NCBI GenBank assembly: GCA_021806345.1
Contig: JAJZXP010000002.1
Coordinates: 1 to 6,890, forward strand
DNA length: 6,890 nt
Origin: Thermoplasmata archaeon
Lineage (GTDB): Archaea; Thermoplasmatota; Thermoplasmata; Thermoplasmatales; Thermoplasmataceae
Reading direction: 5' to 3'
The position numbers were made by a program, and so were the translations under genes. The notes below the pieces were generated by a model. It made no database searches. It was not told the origin of the DNA and saw nothing but the letters and a program-made list of their open reading frames with translations. Positions 6,463 through 6,890 of the stretch are shown one piece after another. Within the stretch, counting starts at the first letter, position 1. Each line of letters opens with the position of its first letter.

Positions 6463-6630
6463 TTATTCCCACTCCACCGTAACCTTAACTTTCTTTGGCT
6501 CCTTTTCACCAAATACCGACTTATGAACATATAACGTTCCAATTGCTGGATTCCCAGACGCTTTCTCCTGGAATCTATAAGTGTTCTTTGTTGCCCTCTC
6601 GAACTCAAATTCAATCTCTTTTTTATCCAT
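6463..6630 (-). CDS. Conserved-looking 55-residue small protein of unknown function
   Basis: A 55-residue protein beginning MDKKEIEFEFERATKNTY and ending KVKVTVEWE. It resembles a widespread family of 50-60 residue proteins sharing an E-x-A/E-T-K-N-T-x-R-(F/Y) start (10-20), an acidic or Gly/Pro-rich middle, a G-T-L-Y-V-x-K-S strand (31-38) and a closing beta-strand pair; I recall the pattern but not a function. The alternating charged and aliphatic residues suggest a small beta-sheet protein. The ATG at 6630 has AAGGTGA five bases upstream, which decides this frame over an overlapping 61-residue frame of Arg-rich nonsense. It starts 24 bases after the stop of the HEPN-like gene, and 46 bases precede the next small gene, so all appear co-transcribed. 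It could be an accessory or regulatory part of the cluster. Confidence 0.7.
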   Translation of the reverse strand: MDKKEIEFEFERATKNTYRFQEKASGNPAIGTLYVHKSVFGEKEPKKVKVTVEWE

Positions 6631-6654
6631 TTCATTCACCTTATACTTCTATGG

Positions 6655-6890
6655 TTAACTATGCCCATATAATTCATCAAACTTTTTAAAGGACTTACTG
6701 ATAAATTGATTTGCCCTTAAAAGTTGATTGAAAGCCTGACTTTCGTGCCATATAAAAAAATCCGTGAATTGTTTTATATCAAAATTCCTTCGATTTTTGA
6801 TATAGTATAATTCCTCTGATAACCCAAGAACTGTTTTATTTGCATGTACCAAAGTATCTCTTCTAATTACAAATAGCCTAATTTCCGAAT
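6655..6890 (-). CDS. C-terminal part of a possible HEPN-domain protein (cut by window edge)
   Basis: The last 78 residues of a longer protein; the frame is open to the right edge with no stop. A TTG at 6852 could be read as a start, but the residues before it (EIRLFVIRRDT) continue sensibly, so the gene is taken as partial. It contains R-D-T-L-V-H (10-15 of the visible part), matching the R-x4-6-H motif with a polar residue after Arg that marks HEPN ribonucleases, followed by helices like those after this motif in AbiU2-type HEPN proteins. HEPN proteins often cut RNA in abortive-infection or toxin-antitoxin systems. It ends 24 bases before the 55-residue gene and is in the same orientation as nurA-herA. 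The family call rests on one short motif plus helical pattern, so it is moderate at best. Confidence 0.45.
   Translation of the reverse strand, partial: SEIRLFVIRRDTLVHANKTVLGLSEELYYIKNRRNFDIKQFTDFFIWHESQAFNQLLRANQFISKSFKKFDELYGHS

Noticed and set aside
6450..6635. A 61-residue Arg/Lys-rich frame on the minus strand
   Set aside because: It overlaps the 55-residue gene in another frame; the shorter frame has the better-spaced ribosome site and a recognisable family pattern.
1..6890. tRNA genes, CRISPR arrays, insertion sequences or attachment sites
   Set aside because: No cloverleaf-like segment, regularly spaced repeats, transposase or flanking inverted repeats were seen on reading both strands.

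Overview
The window is AT-rich, compactly coded DNA and most likely comes from an archaeon. Evidence for this is a pair of archaeal-type TATA elements about 24-27 bases before a start codon with almost no leader: one before the membrane-protein gene at 680 and one before the transglycosylase-like gene that starts at 2474. A classic archaeal HerA-NurA pair is also present. Genes inside the minus-strand cluster instead carry Shine-Dalgarno-like sites, a mixture seen in many archaea. I cannot name a lineage. HerA-NurA also occurs in bacteria, so the domain assignment is probable rather than certain.

Left part (1-1255, plus strand): a small PD-(D/E)XK nuclease-like protein (10-429), a doubtful 44-residue ORF in the same frame just downstream (484-618), then a three-segment membrane protein (680-1255) that resembles the Pycsar transmembrane effector family (PycTM). 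No cyclase gene is in the window. This side looks like a collection of defence parts.

Right part (1281-6890, minus strand, read from right to left): the tail of a possible HEPN-domain protein running off the window edge, a 55-residue conserved-looking small protein (6463-6630), a very basic 63-residue protein (6225-6416), then nurA, herA and a tRNA-guanine-transglycosylase-like gene of the DpdA/TgtA5 type fused to a YaaA-like (DUF6884) domain. The stop of the basic protein overlaps the nurA start (TAATG) and nurA overlaps herA (ATGA). Herа is followed 29 bases later by the dpdA-like gene, which has its own likely promoter.

The main observation is the linkage of a base-exchanging enzyme lacking both the TGT zinc ligands and a PUA domain, hence unlikely to be the normal tRNA archaeosine enzyme, with a HerA translocase and an enlarged NurA nuclease. 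A reasonable hypothesis is a modification-plus-resection system: the DpdA-like protein places a 7-deazaguanine base in self DNA, and HerA-NurA degrades DNA that lacks it. This is inference from gene content and order. The two gene blocks converge at about 1256-1280.
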